Of a DNA stretch of 64,000 bases, positions 46,540 through 57,729 are shown piece after piece (within the stretch, counting starts at the first letter, position 1; each line of letters begins with the position of its first letter). The stretch spans positions 2,294,001 through 2,358,000 of the forward strand of contig KV748185.1 of NCBI GenBank assembly GCA_001692895.1. The letters run 5' to 3'. The notes under the pieces were generated by a model. The model ran no database searches and was not told the origin of the DNA. It saw only the letters and a program-made list of their open reading frames with translations. This DNA comes from Cenococcum geophilum 1.58. Its lineage: Eukaryota > Ascomycota > Dothideomycetes > Gloniales > Gloniaceae. Position numbers and translations under genes: made by a program.

Positions 46540-49100
46540 TAAAGCCAATCTAAAGAACGCCAACCTTATAGCTGTTCCAGCTAGTTAATAGCCTATTTTT
46601 TGTCTCTTACTATACCATCTTCTACGCGCCGTCTTATATCCTTAATTATCCTATGGCGACGGCTATAGAATATAGCCTTACCGTTAACCCGTTAGCGTGC
46701 CCCCTAGCAGCGATTAAGAGCTTTAATTAACGGCCTACCCACTAGCCCTAAAGTCTACTTAGTCTAGAGCTAGAAGACTAAATTACCACCTTAAAGTATT
46801 TTATATTTCCTTAGCGGCGCCTATAGGTTAAGGATAAATAGAAGAAATAGTTAAGTATTAGCTTATACCTACGCTAGTAGGGGCAATGCGGATATAGTAG
46901 ACAGCTAAGTAGGCGGTACAGATATTATAGACGGCTAAGTAGACAGTACGGATATTATAGACGGCTAAGTAGACGGTGTAGATATTATAGACGGCGGTTA
47001 AGTAGGCAGTATAGATATTATAAACAGTAGAGTAGGCGGCGTAGATATAGTAAACGTTATAGTAGACGGCGCAGGCTCGCCTAAAGGTGGACGTATAGAC
47101 TCTATAGGCCCTATCTAGATACCTATCTTCCCTTACTAGATCTATATAGGTGCAAATAATACTAATAACCTTTCTATTTCGCTAAGGCGTTCTAAGATTA
47201 TCTACATATATAATTAAACCCCCTTTATCTTAGAGATTGCGGCCTTATATCTTAGCTTAGCTACAGCCTTATAGGCGGGCTAGTATTTCCGTATTATTAG
47301 CTTATCTAGCGTAACTACGTTAGCTAGTAAGCTTTCTACCTACGCAGTAAACCTCTAGTACTCCTTATAGCCAAAGAGGGGGTCCTTCTATAGGGGGTAG
47401 AGCGGGAACTGCTTATGTAGGATTACTAAGTCCTATAATAGGATTACCCTAAACACATAGAGGAGGCGTAGAAATCCTAAGCCTATAAGGTTAAGCCGTA
47501 TAACCTTATTATTAGCCCTACCTAGGTAGTAGGCCTCTATATATTTTAGCTAAATATTAGTCTTAGGCTATATCTTTAAATAGAGGGCCTCCTTTAGTAC
47601 CTCCCGTGCGTAGGGGAAAAAGTAGCCCTTTCTTTTCTTTAGGAAGCCGGCGATCAACCATATAAACGTATAGGGTAAATAGCTAAGGTAGGCTCCTATT
47701 ATTACATCCATATTTTAGCGTCTAGCCCATCTAATTTAGGTCTCCTTAACGCCGCTAAGCTTAGTATACCAGACACTCTACTTATAGGCGCTATAGGTTT
47801 TCTCCTTTAAGTAAATTCCTACCCCCTAGAACATCTTTTTATTCTATTTAAACTATATATAATAGCTTAGCGGCCGTTATAGTACTTTAATACTACTAGG
47901 GAAGATATATAGGTTATAGTAGTCCTTAGGTTACCGAAAGAATAAAAAGCTTTTAGCGCCGTCTTTACCCTAGCAATTAAAGAAGTAGAAGGCTATTATA
48001 GAGAGGGGGTAGAGAATAGGGTTAGCGTTCCATATATAGCCTATATACTTAACCTTACCGTACTAATTCTGCTTCCCTTATATTATTAATATAATTATAC
48101 ACGGCGCTAACTTATCTAGTTTAGGCCCTTTATTCTCTAGTTTAATAAGAATAAGGTTAGTAAGCTAAACGTCTTATCTACTTTTACTATAGGTAATAGT
48201 AGTATAGCCTAAGGAACGGGTTAGAAAACAGTAGCTATATAGACTAGGTAGGGTATATATAAACCTAATAAATACTCGGCTATAGTTTAAAGGTAAGACT
48301 TAACTAAACCTAGTATTTTAGAGCCCGTCTCCTAGTATTAAGTAATTGCCTTTTTAAGCCCTTTAACGTTATAGCCGCTAATAATTATAAATAGGCCTTA
48401 ATTAATAAAGTTAACGCGTTAAATCCGGTCCTTATTATAGCGGACGCTATCTAGTACTACCAAGAGCTTTGCCCCCCGTAATAGCTGCGAGATCTTACCT
48501 TCTAACTACTATATATAAAGCTCAGTAATAGCGGAGATATAGCTATTTACAACTAAGTATTAGACTATCTCGTTAAATAGGGCGTCTAGGGCCTCCTCAT
48601 CCCATATCTCCCCTTCCTCCTTTATAGCTTCCTCCCCTATACCTACGGCTGCCCCTACAGCTACCCCTACGGCTAACTTCCCCTCTAGCTACTCTGCCCG
48701 CTTAACCGTCTTCTACCTCTTCTTTACCTACTTACTATCTTTCTATATCTCTTTCTGTTTTAACTTCCGTTTTTAATAGCTAGCAGCCTATAATTCTTAG
48801 TTAATAACTTACTGCTCTAAAAATAGGTAAAGCTTATCTTTTATTACCTAGGCGCTGTCCGTATTACCTTCTAGTCTTATATACTAGTCTTCCCACTCTT
48901 TCTACTTTAGCTTATACGCCCTTGTGGTATTCTTTAAGCGCTAGGCCTTATAAATATCGTATAGCCGTGCCGTTTAGGCCTTAAATTCGTTCTAAAGGCT
49001 ATAGGAGGAGGGAAAGGAGGAGGCTAGGGGGACTTCCTTTGACTGCAAAGTAGACTATAGGGTAAGAAGATTCTTAAAAGACTCTATCTCTGTAAGAGGT
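46540..49100 (-). mobile_element. Crypton-type element with Ndc10-like tyrosine recombinase, RIP-ruined
   Basis: On the minus strand a long, stop-studded frame reads ISQLLRGAKLLVVLDSVR, GLFIIISGYNVKG, GKDGAKSFLFFRXPKDYYNL, then FPSSIKVLXRPLSYYI and GVGIYLKEKTYSAYK, and ends in FLRLLYVFRVILL. This follows the Ndc10/CBF3-like domain of fungal Cryptons. After a proline-rich linker, RRHRIIKDIRRRVEDGIVRD (about 46640-46710) resembles the C-terminal GCR1_C DNA-binding domain. The recombinase box expected as THSGR reads TYSAY, so active-site residues are lost. Limits are approximate; Cryptons lack terminal repeats. Confidence 0.8.
46891..47073. repeat. Six copies of a 30 bp unit in the Crypton linker
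   Basis: Units beginning GATATTATAGACGGCTAAGT; five are 30 bp and one is 33 bp. All lengths are multiples of three, so it was probably a coding repeat (Pro/Ser/Ile-rich) between the recombinase and the GCR1_C-like domain. Confidence 0.9.
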
Positions 49101-50439
49101 TAGGGGGAAGACGCGTAAGTGTGGCGCGGGTATAGGTAAATAAAGCCACTAAACGCGTAAATATTAATAGAGGAGGAGAAGAAGAGAGCTCTATATTATA
49201 GAATTAGAATTATAGCAGGCCGTTCTATATAAAACTAGAAGCCCCGCGTAAGCTAGGAGCTAGCGCGGGCATAAGAATAGGAAGAGGGTTAAAAAATAGA
49301 TTATTAAGGCGACGATAAGGTTAAAGGCGCGCGACAAGGTCCTTTATACTAACCCAGTACTAACCTAGGCCTTAAAAACGCGTCCGAAAAGTAGGGGCCA
49401 CCACCAAAAGGGGGGGGTGATATTTGGACGATATGTCGCGGACCTTGGGGGGTCGTGCGTAACCCGAGGTTATGCCAAGCCTAACCCCGGTGTTCATGCA
49501 CGAGCTAGCTTGGCGTTGCGCCTCAACGGGTTAAGGGATATATATTAAGTTTACTTCCCTATAGAGCTGCTTCTAGGGCTGCTAACGCGTTTCTATTACT
49601 ACAACAAAAGAAAGCGCCGCCGCCCGTTAGAAGAGATCGATCCGGATGTCCATTCTTCCCGTCGTGCGACCTTTACGGCCCGTTGCCGCTACTACTGCTG
49701 CTACTGCTACTCCTACTACCTACCAGCCCTCACGCCTCGCCCGCTACCGTCCCATGCCCCCCGTACGGGGGCCTTATAATACCGCTAATACTATCATTAG
49801 TAACAGCTAGCCCGCAGCTACCGGCTAGTTAGTACAGCCTATTGCGGACGCCGTAAATCCCACGCTAATACCACCGGGCCTCGCCGGACGCCTTGCTATA
49901 TCTCGCATCGTAGAGCCGCTTAATCTTAGGGCCGTGGACGTCCTCTGCGAGAGTTATAACTCCCGCCACTAGAGCGACTAGCACGTGCCATCGACGCGGC
50001 CTAACTGGCTAAGGTTTAAAGCCCACCACAAATAAGGCGATAGATACTACCCCTATTCCACCCGCTACTGAACTTCCTACGGGGTCTACTATAGGACCGT
50101 ACTCCCACCGTACGCCGTTTTCGCTAGTTTCCGCTAGCAGCTACACCCGTATAACGCGGCCCTATTCTCTACCTCCTTAAACTGTACTGTTACGGACCGT
50201 GGCGTCTGCCCTAGTGGCGGCGTCAATCGCTTCCAGATCCACGGGGAGCTGTACCATCTGCAGGGCCCGCTAGACGCCCCCGCTGGCTAGGCTCCGCGCT
50301 ACGCCCAGCTGTACTTTTACGACCTAGCCTACGCTACGGATGCTCACCTACGGGCTTCTATAATCCTTAGCCTTATAGAACTCCTATCTGGGGCACCTGC
50401 TGGGGTAGGCGTTAGGGCAGGCGCTGGGGTAGCAGCTAG

Positions 50440-50705
50440 ACGGTAGCTAGAGCTAGAGCTAGAGCAGTAGGAGTAGTAGTAGGAGCAGCAGCGGGAATTA
50501 AAGTAGAGGGAGTAGAAGGAGAACTAGCTGGAGTAATAGCGGGAGTAGTAGCGGAGTAGTAGCTAGAGCAGCTGGAACAGTAGCTAGGGCGGCAGAGGGA
50601 GAAGTAGCTGGAGCGGCAGGGAGAGCAGCAGAAGGAGCAACAGAGGGAGCGGCAGAAGGAGCGGCAGAGGGAGCAATAGAGAGAGCAGTAGAGAGAGCAG
50701 CTATC
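50440..50705. repeat. Low-complexity GAG/CAG-type tract in the Helitron fragment
   Basis: Degenerate GGAGCAGCAG and GGAGTAGTAG runs. In the plus frame it would be Gln/Glu-rich with CAG turned to TAG in its left half, then Ala/Glu-rich and uninterrupted. The minus-strand open frames here are by-products. Confidence 0.75.
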
Positions 50706-51010
50706 AACCAAAATCAGGTTCTTTACTACCCTGCTGCCTACCACCATATTCCAGTTACTTACTACCCTGTTCCTATTGCCTACACTCCCCTCCTGTTACC
50801 TATACCTTCCTTATGTATATATAAGGCTCCTTAGAGCCAGTTTAAATAGACAGAGTCCTTATTTTATTTTCTAATCTACTTTGATCGACAGCAGCAGCCT
50901 GTTTCTTACCCCGACTACACCTCGCGGAAGCTAGAGCAGCCGCCGGAGCAGCAGAAGGAGCAACAGAGGGACCAGCAGAGACTAGCAGCCTGCTTTCTTA
51001 CCCGACTACG

Positions 51011-51026
51011 CCTCGCCTTGGCGAGG
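51011..51026. repeat. Perfect terminal hairpin CCTCGCCTTGGCGAGG
   Basis: A 7 bp stem with a TT loop, 13 bases before CTAG. This is the position of the subterminal hairpin of Helitrons. Confidence 0.7.
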
Positions 51027-51043
51027 TGGCCCAAAGATTCTAG

Positions 51044-51707
51044 CATACATATATTAGAAGTCTGGGTTCTGTCGGGATGCGTATAAGCGGGCTTTGAGCC
51101 TTGCAGTAGGTTAGTGGGTGTGGCTGCGTGTTTGAATCATTAGGAGGTATGCCAGATGTGAGCAATCTTTGAGTATCTTTCACGTAGACTGACTTGGGCT
51201 GGGATTGCTTAAACGTGTTTTTGATGTAACGGCCACTGTAACCTCGCGCAAAATCGATAAAGAAATGTTCTTGAGCGCTGTTAGCGACGCTTTTTTTGAT
51301 CTCTCTGTTCGAGATCAAGTTCACAAGTTTGGTGTTGTTTTGTAGTCAATAGTGGCTAACAAAGTAAGTTGAGGCATTGTGAGTAATGCCAGTGTAGACG
51401 CAAGAGGGTGGATCGAGACCGAAGGCGGTTTATATGGATAAGGAAGTCAGAGAGTAACGAGAATCAAAACTTTACTTGAAGCTAACAAAAGTCAACCTGA
51501 ACTTGGATTTCATTTTGTTCTTTGAGTTTAGGTTCCATTGTGTATTGAGCATAACGGTAATAAATTCCAGGCTGAACCATTTAACATAGACATATGTTAC
51601 ACGCATTCAAGTACACCTATAATCTAGGTTTGGCCTGAGTCCCAAGACGATGGTTTCGTTGGAATGGAAAAGTGTAAATACTAGCTTCACCATCAGTACG
51701 TTAAATT
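51044..51707. other. Intergenic, 3' side of aspartyl aminopeptidase
   Basis: The minus frame 51040-51324 (94 residues) has no family motif and overlaps the Helitron end. Normal base composition returns here, marking the right border of the transposon block. Confidence 0.5.
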
Positions 51708-53548
51708 CTACTTGAACTCCGCATCAACATGCTCGTAATGATCCAAGAACCCTTGGAAAGCAATAACCCCCAAGCCAGGATCCAGCGCGCCAGTCGTGGC
51801 ACGAATGCTGTGCATGCTCAACTGTGGGATACCGGCATCAATAGCTCTAATTCCAGTTTTTGCGCTTAGCATGGGGCCGATAGTGCCACCACTCCTAACA
51901 TCGTTCCGTATCTGGAATACTTGCAACTTAGCATTGCACTTGTTTGCGCAGCGCTGTAGGATAGCTGTGCTGGCAGCGTCGGTAGTCATGTGTCCATTTG
52001 CGTCGGCAGATACGGCCAGGCCAACGTTCAGACGCGGACTGTGGTTCTCTAGATACGCATTCAGGAAGTTGGGGTTCACTGCATGAATGACATCTGATGA
52101 CACAATGAAGCTGTTGGCGTAAGTACGAGAAACAAGGGTCGTGATGCTTGAATCGGCGAAAGAGTCGACAACGCGCTCTATGACGGTGGGAAGGAAGTTG
52201 CCACAGGCGCCTTGACGGAGCAGACTGCCAATTTCCTCATCATCGAAGAGGCCAACGACTTTGATTTGGCTAGATGAAGCGTTAGAGTCAGTGCTATTAA
52301 TGAGGGCTTGGATAGCGGCCCAGGAGCATAGTTTGTCGTCAATGCGGCCGGCGAAGATGAATTCCTTCTCCAGACCGCCAACAGTAGCAGGCTGGATGTC
52401 GAATAGCTCAAGTTCCCAATTCACGATGCTGCTGTCTACCAAAATTTGTGAGCAGGCTGACGATATTTTGCGGGTATGTTTGTGTTAGGCCACTCACAAT
52501 CAGTAATGCTCAACTCCTTCGAGATTGCCTTGACCAATCGCACAGGTTGCGTGGAAATGAAAGCACCCTCGCCACTAAGAAGAGATGGTTTCCAGTCCTC
52601 ACCCTTGACAACAAGCATGTCAGAGTTGTCAAGGCCGACAATAGGCACCATCTCTGTCTCCTTGTTAAATGGGCCGTTTGCTGCAGCGCCGAATTGCGGT
52701 GCCAACGTAGGTATCCGAGCAACTATAGCGTGATCAGCATCACCTATTGTATTCTTCGAGCTTCATCACCTACTTGGCCAGTCCAGCTTAACCAATTTCG
52801 ATACTATCTTCCCTCCCTCCTTGACCAACACCCGCCCTCCTATTCCTAAATCACGATCCCACCAGGTGTTATTCAGCGCCCCAGCATATGGCGCAACCCC
52901 CAACTGCACATAACCAGCCTTGGTGTGCAACTTCGGGATCGGCTTGAGCTTTGCGGTTAATGCATCGACATGTCCCGCCAATATAGCCGCTCCGTTCCCC
53001 GGTTCGTATCCATCTCCCACAGCAAATGCAATCACACTGCTGTCATTCCGTTCAACATAATACTTACCGCCCTTCCTCAGCTTCCAGCTGTCTCGTTCCG
53101 AGAGTTTAGAGTACCCATGTTCCTCTAACTGTTTTGCCACTGCATCTACGGCATGGAATACGGTCGGGTTCTTGGTGATGTACTCGCAGAATGGCTTGGT
53201 GTACTTTGCTGGGTCGGCTGCCCCCAAAGCTGAGCGTGGCGGGATGTTCTGGACGGGGGCGAGCTTTAGCTTCGGTGGGACGGGAGGTGGAGTGGGTGAT
53301 TTCTGGAGTTGGGGATGAGAGTCGAAGTTAACGTCAGTATCAAGAAGGCTGCTAAACGGACCAGCAATGCTGTGACGGGAAGATGTTAGTTGCTGTAGAG
53401 CACGAGCCTGTATGAAGGGGTTCGGGCGAGAACGGTGGATCGTGGTGAGATTGCGTGTCAGGCCGGCATGCACTGGCGGTGGTGATGGTTCTGAGTACAG
53501 GTCGGCAGTTGATACTGTTTTGCGAAGGTTCGGGTGGTTTTTGGTCAT
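51708..53548 (-). CDS. Aspartyl aminopeptidase (peptidase family M18)
   Basis: A dinuclear metal aminopeptidase that removes N-terminal Asp or Glu, cytosolic or vacuole-delivered in fungi. Exons 53548-52774, 52722-52498 and 52435-51708 (introns 51 and 62 bp) give 575 residues. Metal and catalytic motifs are GHVDA (H193, D195), GRIDDKLCSW, FDDEEIGS and SMHSIRATTG. Splicing creates LDWPIARIPTLAPQFG and SITDYSSIVNWELELF, both strongly conserved. The ATG at 53548 is in good context (CAAAAATGACC). The open frame extends upstream without an ATG. The first 110 residues are a Ser/Pro-rich extension absent from the 475-residue animal enzyme. Confidence 0.93.
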
Positions 53549-54765
53549 TTTTGAGGTCTTTATGCCCTTGTGAAACTGAAGAGGAATAGAATAGAATAAA
53601 GGAGGCGTAAAAGAGAGCAGATGTCGGAGTGTATGAGAGTTGGGTGGTGGTAGTCCGATCGTCGTCGTCCCGCGATCAAAGCGCAAGCGATGTTAAGTGT
53701 GGCTGGGTAAGACCCCTGTGCCACAGCGGACCAAAGGCGTAATTTCTGTCATCTAGTGGGTTTGACTCCACTGAATTCATGGAAGACTACTTGAAGGTAT
53801 ATATGTGTTGAGGCCGTCGATGTGTCATTATGTATAAGTAAGGTAACGTATTATCACACTCGAAGTGAACAAACTCAGCTCCACGTGGTTATGTCCACAA
53901 CAAGCACTAAATTAGCCACGAAGCCAGACGCGACTGTGCTTCGCAAGGACGACATCGCGCAACGACTTGACAAACTTGAGACGAGAACTTAAACAATGTA
54001 TGGGGCTCTGCTGGCCGCTGCATCGGATCAAATCGCTGATAGCTGGATAGCAACATCAATAACATTTCCCGCGTAGCCAACAGCCATCTCACATCCGTGC
54101 TGCATAGCCTAAAGACAGGTAGACCTATTGAAAGTTTCCTACAACGCCAAAGGAAATCGCCAAATTAACTGGTCAATGAAACCCAATCAACCCTTCGCGT
54201 TTAGCTCAAAACAAAATACTGACTTAGCAGGCACGCTGGTTGATGCAATGTTACTCACCTTAGAAGTAGAGAGGACAGGAAGCAAAGAGCAGAAGGTCGA
54301 AAGATTGAGGATGCAAATAGGGCTTAAATCAAGTCCTGCATGAACTCAATATGACAGATAATACGTCAATATGAAATGATTTCAGCTTCAATAATGGATG
54401 TCGATATTCACAGCACTGTAAGGGAAAAAGTTATCCTTATTTGAATAACACTGGGCTTGCGCTATGTTCTAAGATGAATGTGTAGCTCTGAAGACAACAT
54501 TCGAGAACGCTGGCGGCAACAGGACAATGCTATGAAAAGGGTGCAGGGGATGAAACTTTGACAGGTCTGCGTTGCAAACAAGAGAAACCAACCACGATGT
54601 CATCGGACAGTACAGGAAGTATCGGTTCAATGAGGCCGCAATAGTAACGAGGGGTAAAGATCTTTCGACATCTCGTACAGAGGAAGGAGTCATCGGAGGG
54701 GTTGTCTCGCTGCTCGCCTTGATTGCGATTGGGGCTATTAGATGGTCTAGATGTCTTTGTTGTCG
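53549..54765. other. Intergenic, no gene recognised
   Basis: Four short frames (53907-54092, 54128-54343, 54469-54693, 54572-54772) lack motifs, splice extensions or family resemblance. This should contain the aminopeptidase promoter and the 3' end of the phosphatase inhibitor gene. Confidence 0.45.
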
Positions 54766-55716
54766 CTACTGACCGTTTGAAAGGGTAGGGGCTGGAGCAG
54801 GGACAGGCGGTTGGCTGTCATCTTCGTCTTCCGCGTCTAGATCTTCAGGGTGGCTGTGGGGTATTATGGTAAGCACAAAATGTTACATTGCTATACCAAA
54901 ACGGATGCCTCATACCCTAATAAGTTCTTGACATTCTTCATCTCGTAGTGTTTCCGTCGCATCTCCTCAAATTTGCGGTGTTTTTCTCGCTCCTCCGCGG
55001 TCATGCCAGAGAATTCTTCGCCATGTCTACCGACCTCGCCCACTGTATCTGCATCTACTATGACGCGCTTCTCACTGTCTGGAGTATGTGAGGCACGGGT
55101 CTCAAGTTCAGGCTCTCCAAGGTCAAACTCTGGAATGTCATCAATCCCGGTGGGTTTCCTTTGATTTCTGGCCTTGTCGAGTTCATCAACTATCAGATCC
55201 TCCGCATTCAAAGTGGCTATCTCTTCTTCATCTTCCGATGGATCGTACTGCCTGGCAAACGGTGTCTTTGGTTCTGTAATCTTCATCGTGCTGTCTCGTT
55301 GTTGCTCCGTCAGATATAGATTTGCTTCATCCCATTTAAGGCGCGGGCTATTCTCGTCGGCGTGATGAACACCAGTGCCCGACTGGCGTCGTGATGGAGG
55401 GCCGCGAGGATTGGACGACGAGCGGCGGTGGGCAGGCCCAGCGTTCTGTAGGGTATTCTGTAGGACGATTTCTTTCTCCGACAACTCCCGACCCAATTCT
55501 GGCCTCTCTGTTGAGTGCACTGGCTGTAAAGGAGCAGCCTCGCTCGTAGGCGATATTTGTGAGCTAGATCGCTGATAGGAATTGGAATTCTTGAGAATGC
55601 CTGAGAGAATGTGAGATAGTGGCACATAGCGGGGTAACGAGCAAACCTCTAGGGCGCTTCTCAGCGTCGGTTCCATGCTGAGAAGGTGAATAGAGTTGTG
55701 GAGAGTGTTGTGTCAT
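54766..55716 (-). CDS. glc8: Protein phosphatase inhibitor 2 (Glc8/IPP-2)
   Basis: A regulator of type 1 protein phosphatase that controls glycogen, growth and mitotic functions. Three exons (55716-55647, 55600-54916, 54853-54766; introns 46 and 62 bp) give 280 residues. The first exon, in a different frame from the long open frame, starts MTQHSPQLYSPSQHG and supplies the PP1-binding RGILK motif (23-27). A naive start at 55676 would miss it. KWDEANLYLTEQ (112-) is the second PP1 contact. KITEPKTPF holds the threonine that GSK-3 or Pho85-type kinases phosphorylate. KHYEMKNVKNLLG is the C-terminal conserved block, followed by an acidic Pro-rich tail. Mostly disordered, as expected. Confidence 0.92.
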
Positions 55717-57729
55717 GTTGGGCATAGATGGCGGGCTGTTCGATAGTTCAACCGTGGCCGAAGCGTGCTTTAAGGTTAATGCAGGTGCTAGCTCTGGGAC
55801 ACGTGAAAGACCGTCTCAGGTGGTGTTATCCCTAAGTGCCCGCGGGAAGAGGAAGGGTTTGAGGACGGCTTTTAAGTGGAAAATGTTGAAATTTAACGCA
55901 GGTGAGGTAGATTAATTGGAGTTGACTGAGGTCGAGTGGCTAGGTATGGAGGGGTTTCGTTGTGTAGTTGGCCGCAAAACGTTTAAGAAATGACGTAGCC
56001 AATCGGGGGAGAGGGATATTTTCAAAAAGGCAATCAAGCCAGGATTTAGCTCGAAATGGGATTTCCTTATCCTATATAATGCGCGTTAAAAATCCACCTG
56101 CAATAAAATGCGTCATATCAAAGGGGTGGCGTTTTAGAGCCAAGCCAGAGTAGCACTTCTGGCGCTGATTGCATCTATCCAGCTCTAAATTTTGATTTGT
56201 AGATGCCTCCCGAACGACGAGGATCATCCTGCAACTTCCACATGGCAAATGTAGTATTCCAAGGCCCTCGATTGCTCTTACACGTTTCCGAGTACGCACC
56301 CGGCGTCTGCTTTTCGAGAGCTCAGCCTGGTTACACAGCAACTCTCGAGGCAGTTCATCGAACGTTTATACGGGAGCGAGGCCTAGGTAGTTTGTCTGTT
56401 ATCACAACACAAGGTATATGTTTGGGACGAGCTTGTATTCATGCCAAGCCACGTGACTTGTATATGAGAGCTTTGAGTACTTCACACACATATAATCTTT
56501 TATTTATAAAGCATCTAAAGCTACCTCAAGGATATAACTGAGCCGGTAACAATAAAGTGAGTTCCTCAGTGGAGTATCAGATACCTTTGCTAGGTAATTT
56601 AGAGCTCTTTATGAGGGTGTGACTAGGGGCATAAGAGGGTGGGGAATCTGGTTGGCAACGAGTAAACGACCCTGGTTTAGAGGCACATAGACATCCTGCA
56701 ATGGGAGAAGGCGCGTGCATCTGCTTGATCTCTTCCTAATCCCTGGTCTTGCATAAGGCTAGGAGGGTCACAACCGTCAAGACAGGAATTGTTTCTCATG
56801 TCCGCTATGGATGCCCTCAATTCTCCATTTTCCACAAATGCACCAGAATGTTGACCTCCGACGAATTCTACGTGTACGACTCAATAATTAGCCCGGCTCT
56901 TGAAACATATTGACCATGTATATCAGTAACTTTGGTTCGATATTCAGACTTTGCCTTTTGACATCATGCTCAACCAGCGACATGCCAGAGCAAGAGTGTA
57001 TCACGCGGCTGAGCTTTGTCGGATTACCAGAGCTGTTGTTGTTCCTCATTATGGGAGATCGTGGGTATAGATTACAAAGGCGAGGATGTATACATACATA
57101 TCGGAAACCTAGAACAATGAATTGCATGAGCGATCCGAGACAAGGTGCATCAGGTTGGTCCTCGTGACAAAGGAATGTCCCTGCTTTCAGGTCGTCACCG
57201 CATCATGGAAGCCACCGAGAGGGACCCTCGTGATGACGGTTTTAAAGAGGGGTGTCGTAATCTCGACCACATTCGGAGTCGCCAGCTGAGTAGGGGAAGA
57301 ACTGTCAAACTGGCGATGATTTGAGTTGGTGGTCTTGGTGAGAACAGAACAAAATTTCGCAGCAGGAAGAAATCTTTTGGTGGCCGTGCGTCGCCAAGCC
57401 AGCCGCTGGGACGCGCGCTTGCTCCATGAAGACTTGCCTCCGGCAGAAGACAGGATCGGTACCTCTACCTTCTCTTAAAATACCNCCCTATCCGCCGATA
57501 TTCCAATCACATCCTGCGACAAAGCGCTCAGCTCGCCATACCAATTTTGCAAAATATCAGAACATCTCCTGGGACTTAGCGAATCGCAAAATACCGCAGG
57601 CCCGTTGTGAACCAACGGCTTTGTGGCCTCAGCCATTTCTCTGCTGCTTGTTCGCTCCTTTAACTTACCAAGCTTCCTGCAGAGACATTTTCTACTCTAA
57701 CAGCCGCTATCGATACCCGCTATTCGCCA
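55717..57729. other. 2 kb intergenic region between divergent genes
   Basis: Upstream of both Glc8 (-) and the eIF4E-like gene (+). The largest frames (56203-56541 + and 57426-57737 +) carry no motif; the latter is probably 5' UTR and contains one n at 57485. No repeat or RNA gene was recognised. Confidence 0.45.

Larger units (their letters stand above)
49590..51043 (+). mobile_element. Helitron fragment (N-terminal helitron-like domain and 3' end)
   Basis: Plus-strand readings with RIP stops include YNAALFSTSLNCTVTDRG, then GGVNRFQIHGELYHLQGPLD and PRYAQLYFYDPAYATDAH (about 50130-50345), the N-terminal helitron-like domain of fungal Helitrons. No rolling-circle HUH motif or helicase follows. 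The right end has a strong hairpin and CTAG at 51040-51043, fitting the CTRR rule. It is an internally deleted copy. Confidence 0.72.

Noticed and set aside
50436..50747. Minus-strand Cys/Ser-rich and Ala/Pro-rich frames
   Set aside because: They are shadows of a GAG/CAG-type tract that continues the plus-strand Helitron reading.
56203..56541. 112-residue plus-strand frame as a gene
   Set aside because: No motif, no splice-consistent extension and poor codon pattern; kept as intergenic.
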